Below, in pieces: positions 59,880-64,000 of a DNA stretch of 64,000 nt (the first letter of the stretch is position 1; each line of letters begins with the position of its first letter). The stretch comes from Maritalea porphyrae (GTDB taxonomy: Bacteria; Pseudomonadota; Alphaproteobacteria; Rhizobiales; Devosiaceae): positions 611,992 to 675,991 of the forward strand of contig NZ_BSNI01000001.1 in assembly GCF_030159895.1 (NCBI RefSeq), given 5' to 3'. The notes beneath the pieces are model-generated. The model saw only the letters and a list, made by a program, of their open reading frames with translations. It had not been told where the DNA came from and ran no database searches. Both the position numbers and the translations under genes were made by a program.

Positions 59880-61094
59880 ATGTTTGCCGCAGTGCGCCAT
59901 TTCAATAAAACCATTTGGTTGATCATCTTTGCCACATTCGCATCGCGCTTTGTTCTGTTCATGGTGTGGCCGTTCCTTGCCATTTTGCTGTACCAAAAGT
60001 TTGGCCTAAACGAATTTCAAATCGGCATGTTCTTGGCGGGTTCCGCGGCTGTTGGCGTCTTCTTTGGCTTTTATGTCGGTTTCCTCTCCGACATTGTGGG
60101 GCGGCGCAAGATCATTCTAATCGGGTTGGTCCTCAACATTGTTGCCATGTTTGTCTTGGGTATCTCAGACCAACTTTGGTGGATTTTCGCGGGGACTGTG
60201 CTGCAAAGTTTTGGGCGCGGCATGGTGGAGAGCCCAGGCCGAGCCCTGATGACAGACATGGTGGAAGACCGTGAAGTTAAAGATATGGCGCTTCATATGC
60301 GCTATTTCTTCCTTAATATTGGCGCAGCAACCGGGCCATTGCTGGGTACCTTTGTGGGCGCAACCGGCCAGCAATCAACATTTCTAATCGTCTCGGCACT
60401 CTATGTCGTTTACTTCCTCATTGCCGCAATAGTCTTTCGCATTGAGCGTCCACTCAAACGAACAAAAGCTGGAACAGCCCTCCGTTTTGTCGACGCGCTA
60501 CATGTATTGCGCAAAGACCGTGCCTTCATGTTGTTTGTGGCCGCCACGCTTATTTCCCATATCGCCTATGGTCAAATAGATGCCGGCTTAGTTCAATATC
60601 TTCGACAAGAAAATGTGGTGGACTTAGCGACGCTCTATGCAACGTTGATCTTCATCAACGGCGCAACGATTATCGTCTTCCAATTCGCATTCCTAAAATT
60701 GCTAGAACATGTTCGCCCTCTATTGCGGGCAATGGGCGGCGTTGTCCTTTTTGCGGCAGGATTTTTGGGCTTTGCATTCGCCCCAACCGACCCTGGTTAT
60801 TGGCTATTTGGCGCAATGTTCATCCTAAGCTTAGGTGAAACCATTCTATTCCCGACCCTCAATATTATTACAGATCGAATGGCCCCAGACCACCTGAAGG
60901 GAAGCTATGTCGGCGCGGCATCCTTGGCATCAATGGGCTTTGTATCAGCGCCAATTGTCGGTGGTTTTTTTCTCCACCAATTTGGCGGCTTTACACTTTG
61001 GTTGTCGATGGCCGCATTGGCATTAGTCGTCGCTAGTTTGTATGGATTGGCTGCAAGGATCAGACCCGCGAGCCGCCCACTAAAAATCGATTGA
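59880..61094 (+). CDS. MFS transporter
   Basis: The 404-residue protein has twelve membrane helices. The MFS loop motif between helices 2 and 3 is GFLSDIVGRRKIILIG, and the cytoplasmic loop ESPGRALMTDMVEDREVKDMALHMRYFFLNIGAATGPLLGT is typical of the drug/MdtH-like group. Substrate unknown. A divergent-strand gene overlaps its last 35 bases. Confidence 0.9.
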   Translation: MFAAVRHFNKTIWLIIFATFASRFVLFMVWPFLAILLYQKFGLNEFQIGMFLAGSAAVGVFFGFYVGFLSDIVGRRKIILIGLVLNIVAMFVLGISDQLWWIFAGTVLQSFGRGMVESPGRALMTDMVEDREVKDMALHMRYFFLNIGAATGPLLGTFVGATGQQSTFLIVSALYVVYFLIAAIVFRIERPLKRTKAGTALRFVDALHVLRKDRAFMLFVAATLISHIAYGQIDAGLVQYLRQENVVDLATLYATLIFINGATIIVFQFAFLKLLEHVRPLLRAMGGVVLFAAGFLGFAFAPTDPGYWLFGAMFILSLGETILFPTLNIITDRMAPDHLKGSYVGAASLASMGFVSAPIVGGFFLHQFGGFTLWLSMAALALVVASLYGLAARIRPASRPLKID

Positions 61095-61602
61095 ATGCAA
61101 AGATGGCAATCAGCATTTCCAAAATGTAGCCAACGACAAACAGCAACAACACCCAATCATTCGTTGGTTCATACCAAACAGGTACATATCTGTTCGCAAT
61201 TTCTGCGGGAACGACGAGCACACCCAAAACAAGAACTGCAGCAAAAATACGGTGCTTCACAGCGTTACGCGCAACGGCGTACGCGGACGCCATCGCCAAC
61301 ATCATAAAAAAGTAGCCAAACAACACGAACGCCAAAACGCCCCAAACACCATTTAGCAGGGGATGGTAATCCCACAAATCCAAAGAAACACGAGTGCTTT
61401 CAACGATAACGCCAGTCACAACAGTTACCAAATAAAAGCGCAAAACGCCGCCCAAACGATACTTTGGAAGCCATGCATTTTGATCGCCTTTGGCGAATAT
61501 ATATATAGCGGCGAGGTAGAAACTGTACCACCAAATTGGAGAGCCAGTTAGGCAAAGGACGACAGCGAGAAGCAGAAGAACCAGCCCAACAATCAATGTC
61601 AT
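61060..61602 (-). CDS. Integral membrane protein of unknown function
   Basis: 180 residues with five or six predicted membrane helices and no motif I recognise. The ATG at 61602 follows a GGGGAATATG-type stretch. It overlaps the MFS gene tail to tail by 35 bases. Confidence 0.7.
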   Translation of the reverse strand: MTLIVGLVLLLLAVVLCLTGSPIWWYSFYLAAIYIFAKGDQNAWLPKYRLGGVLRFYLVTVVTGVIVESTRVSLDLWDYHPLLNGVWGVLAFVLFGYFFMMLAMASAYAVARNAVKHRIFAAVLVLGVLVVPAEIANRYVPVWYEPTNDWVLLLFVVGYILEMLIAIFAFNRFLVGGSRV

Positions 61603-61662
61603 ATTCCCCTAATACCAAATGTTCACCGCATGTATGCGGCCAGCATTTCACACATTGTCACT

Positions 61663-62577
61663 TTACTCATTCCTGCGGATCCATCCAACTGCCCAGTCTA
61701 GGAAAAAATGATGCTGTTCATCTCTCACCAACCGGAACCCCAAATGATCTGGCGGCACGCCCGCAGAGCATCCGCCACCTTTTGGATCACGGATAAACCC
61801 ACTTACGTAGGCGCGATGTGCGCCCTCCACAGCGCGAACGCCACAATTCTCCACAACGCTAACCACCGCACCATTGGCATCTAATGTTGTACGATTGTAG
61901 CAAGTGCTGGTCCACTCCCACACATTGGAATGCATATCAGCCACGCCAAATTCATTCTCCCCGTAAAAGCCCTGCACCTTCACAAGGGGGTCCGCTGCCG
62001 CGCGCAATTCCGCATTTTTGGTGTAGGCGCTGAGCCAAAGCGCTGAAGGGTCATTTTCGCCGCGCGCACCATCAACCACATCGTCAATAAATTGACTACC
62101 AGCGGCCTGTGCCCATTCCATATCCGTTGGCAAGCGCCACACTTCGCCCGTTTGATCTGATAGCCATGCAGCATAATCCTGCGCATCATTAAAACTAATG
62201 CCAGTCGCGGGCGCACCCGCCACATTTGATTGCGATCTATTTGTCTTGCGACACGCGCCACTCTCAACACAATGGGCAAAATGGCGTGCCTGCACGCCAT
62301 ATTTCATAATTTCAATTGGCCCACTCGCCGTCACTGATATCAAAGGGGCCGCAACTTGATGACTATCTGTCTGAAACTTGCCGGACTGACGATAAGAATA
62401 GCGCCGCGCTGGCACAATAATAGTTTCAATCTCAAACGGCAGTACCGTCTCCGGCATCCCTGAAAAGGTGGTGCCGCGCAACTGTTGTGTGATGACCCAA
62501 ATCAAAACACAGAGCAAGCAAAGCGGCACAACTAGGGAGATGACTTGGCGTAATCCATATGTCTGTGTAACTGTCAT
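61663..62577 (-). CDS. nirV: NirV, membrane-anchored formylglycine-generating-enzyme-like protein
   Basis: 304 residues. An N-terminal transmembrane anchor (VISLVVPLCLLCVLIWVITQQL) precedes a sulfatase-modifying-factor domain (NVAGAPATGISFNDAQDYAAWLSDQTGEVWRLPTDMEWAQAAG and FGVADMHSNVWEWTSTCYNR). At the position of the two catalytic cysteines of true formylglycine-generating enzymes this protein reads AHRAYVSGF, so that pair is missing and it is not expected to convert cysteine to formylglycine. NirV is found beside nirK. Start at 62577 follows GTGAGGCGATG. It lies 76 bases behind nirK. Confidence 0.9.
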   Translation of the reverse strand: MTVTQTYGLRQVISLVVPLCLLCVLIWVITQQLRGTTFSGMPETVLPFEIETIIVPARRYSYRQSGKFQTDSHQVAAPLISVTASGPIEIMKYGVQARHFAHCVESGACRKTNRSQSNVAGAPATGISFNDAQDYAAWLSDQTGEVWRLPTDMEWAQAAGSQFIDDVVDGARGENDPSALWLSAYTKNAELRAAADPLVKVQGFYGENEFGVADMHSNVWEWTSTCYNRTTLDANGAVVSVVENCGVRAVEGAHRAYVSGFIRDPKGGGCSAGVPPDHLGFRLVRDEQHHFFLDWAVGWIRRNE

Positions 62578-62653
62578 CATCGCCTCACAAACCAAAAATG
62601 GCCCGCAGATTGCAAAGCAAAACGCGAGCCAAATCGATCAAACGGATCAAGTC

Positions 62654-63760
62654 CTATTCAGCGATCGGCGCTGGCGCTTGCACCTGTTTCATCAAGTCAT
62701 CATCCCACTCACCATCAACGATAAAGTGAGCGGTTGCGCCCAATTCCACCGCTTCAATAAGGTTGTGATTGACATAGGCATAAACACCTGGTTGCAAGAA
62801 TGTATAGAGCGCTGCACCTGCAGAACCGCCGCGAATGAACCATGTTTCTAGGTCTTTTTCTGGCGGGTTGTTGAACTTACCAGTTTCCCAAACATAGTCG
62901 CCATGGCCACCAATCAAGTGGGGGCGGCTATCGCGGTTGGCTTGTGAATGAACGATCAACACAGCCTCACCCACAGATGCTGTCATTGCATTATCGCCGG
63001 TCAAGGCACCGCGCGCGCCATTGAACACCACATGGCTCGGAATTAGACCGCGCATCGTTTCTATCGTGTCTGAAAAGGACTCACCCACTGAGTCAAACCG
63101 CATATATTCGCCGTCCTCGTCCTTAGGGATATAAAAGTCATTTTCGCCGACATAATAGACGCGATCATAACGAAGGGGATTGCCCACCTCGTCTTTTAGT
63201 CCGTCACGCGGCAAGATCATAATCGTACCGCTCATCCCGGCAACCACGTGCCATGGGATCATGGAACCACCAGGGGCACAGTGATAAACAAATGTACCGG
63301 GACGGGTCGCCTTAAAGCGCAAGACAACTTGTTCACCCGGATTAATTTCAGTCAACGCCCCACCACCGAGCGCACCAGTCGCTGCATGGAAGTCAATATT
63401 ATGCGGCATTTCATTGGTTTCGGGGTTCACGAGGGTAAGTTCAACATAATCCCCTTCGTGTACCACCATCATTGGCCCCGGCACCGAACCATTATAAGTC
63501 ATCGCCCGAACGACAGTGCCGTCGTCATCAATCACCATTTCTTTTTCTTCAATGACCATGGTGAACTCAACGACCTGTGCCGGGCCCGTTGCAACCTGAT
63601 CGTGCGGATGAACAAATGGCGGCGCAACCAACTCGACCGTTCGTCGCTCAAGTTGATCTGCAATATCTTGTGCAAATGCTGTTGGAATGAAACTGGTGGC
63701 AGAGGCTAAAGCGAATACTACGCCCATTGCTCCCACGATTGATTGGCGACGAGTGACCAT
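62654..63760 (-). CDS. nirK: Copper-containing nitrite reductase
   Basis: 368 residues. A signal peptide ([24 protein letters not shown], cleavage near 30, with RR in MVTRRQS suggesting Tat export) is followed by two cupredoxin domains. All ligands are placed: type-1 copper His120, Cys161, His171, Met176; type-2 copper His125, His160, His332; catalytic Asp123 and His281. It reduces nitrite to nitric oxide in the periplasm. ATG at 63760 follows GGAGAATGTT. Nitric oxide reductase genes are not in the window. Confidence 0.97.
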   Translation of the reverse strand: MVTRRQSIVGAMGVVFALASATSFIPTAFAQDIADQLERRTVELVAPPFVHPHDQVATGPAQVVEFTMVIEEKEMVIDDDGTVVRAMTYNGSVPGPMMVVHEGDYVELTLVNPETNEMPHNIDFHAATGALGGGALTEINPGEQVVLRFKATRPGTFVYHCAPGGSMIPWHVVAGMSGTIMILPRDGLKDEVGNPLRYDRVYYVGENDFYIPKDEDGEYMRFDSVGESFSDTIETMRGLIPSHVVFNGARGALTGDNAMTASVGEAVLIVHSQANRDSRPHLIGGHGDYVWETGKFNNPPEKDLETWFIRGGSAGAALYTFLQPGVYAYVNHNLIEAVELGATAHFIVDGEWDDDLMKQVQAPAPIAE

Positions 63761-63829
63761 AACATTCTCCTGTAAGCTGTATCGGTCTTCTTCACGGCCG
63801 AAACGCTAGGCTTCTCATCACAACCTTCT

Positions 63830-63843
63830 TTGCCATTTCGCAA
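63830..63843. promoter_or_regulatory. NnrR/FNR-type box, proximal, one mismatch
   Basis: TTGCC-ATTT-CGCAA matches the TTGCG-N4-CGCAA motif with one change. Its centre is 51 bp from the perfect box at 63879-63896. Confidence 0.55.
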
Positions 63844-63878
63844 ACAGGGCTCCGCAACGTATCAAGAAAATGATTGTT

Positions 63879-63896
63879 GTTTGCGTTTTCGCAAAC
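63879..63896. promoter_or_regulatory. NnrR box, perfect palindrome
   Basis: GTTTGCG-TTTT-CGCAAAC is a perfect inverted repeat carrying the TTGCG-N4-CGCAA motif of NnrR/DNR regulators that activate denitrification genes in response to nitric oxide. It lies about 119 bp upstream of the nirK ATG. Confidence 0.8.
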
Positions 63897-63913
63897 TCCC
63901 CTTTTGACGCAGA

Positions 63914-63943
63914 AACGCCCCGCTGGCGAACCAACGGGGCGTT
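63914..63943. terminator. Strong hairpin beside the nirK promoter
   Basis: AACGCCCCG and CGGGGCGTT form a 9-bp stem with a 12-nt loop; TTTTGTT follows on the plus strand and TTTCTG on the minus strand. It probably ends transcription from a gene beyond the window edge; direction is uncertain. The remaining 57 bases to the window end hold no assignable gene. Confidence 0.6.
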
Positions 63944-64000
63944 TTGTTATTTAATATCGTGAAGAGAATTTCTTTGTTTTTAGCAGACTTGGCGACGACC

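Overview
The window looks like a chromosome segment of a heterotrophic alphaproteobacterium, probably a marine or brackish member of the Hyphomicrobiales with roughly 50% GC. This rests on gene content only: three complete TRAP transporters, an AqpS/ArsC arsenic pair of the Sinorhizobium kind, NirK with NirV, DUF599, DUF2783, DUF4189 and GyrI-like genes. The genus cannot be named from this. I see no IS element, prophage, CRISPR array, rRNA or defence island. The only RNA gene recognised is an initiator tRNA.

Layout. 0-6 kb: end of a CcdA-like gene, a TakP-type TRAP operon (dctP-dctQ-dctM) and a divergent Cache-sensor kinase/LuxR regulator pair. 6-14 kb: a GGDEF-EAL protein, arsC-aqpS, an ECF sigma/anti-sigma pair with a COG4315 exported protein, and two unrecognised envelope proteins. 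14-18.4 kb: a second TRAP operon (dctQ-dctM-dctP) divergent from a HexR-like RpiR regulator, with a HexR-type operator between them. 18.4-26 kb: the tyrosine/homogentisate pathway (hpd; hmgA-fah-maiA) with an Lrp and a MarR regulator, interrupted by an esterase, a DUF4189 protein and an island of palindromes. 26-32 kb: a diguanylate cyclase, phosphomannomutase, and an SDR/TetR pair sharing an operator motif. 32-35 kb: a metallo-beta-lactamase-fold hydrolase, FAD aromatic hydroxylase and DUF2783 operon. 35-42 kb: an amino-acid permease, then a third TRAP operon (dctP-dctQ-dctM) with 3-hydroxybutyrate dehydrogenase, headed by a sigma-54 promoter and an adjacent sigma-54 activator gene. 42-50 kb: hrpB, tRNA-fMet, an aldo/keto reductase, a hydrolase/TetR pair and an unknown exported protein. 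50-55 kb: a TetR gene in operon with an ABC exporter, then DUF599-LprI-AlkC. 55-64 kb: small enzymes and regulators, an SMP-30 lactonase, an MFS carrier, and nirK-nirV behind two NnrR-type boxes.

How the parts fit. The window is dominated by uptake and oxidation of organic acids and aromatics, each unit with its own local regulator. Many of these regulators have a palindrome in the matching promoter region. The best supported are the sigma-54 promoter plus upstream palindrome of the third TRAP operon, the HexR-type site of the second, and the NnrR boxes of nirK. The most unusual single observation is in the third TRAP operon: the ribosome binding site of dctQ is 25 nt from its ATG, but a 17-nt hairpin lies exactly between them and would reduce the effective spacing to 8 nt. 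Start codons were moved where a Shine-Dalgarno sequence, operator or promoter position argued for it; each case is stated in the entry.
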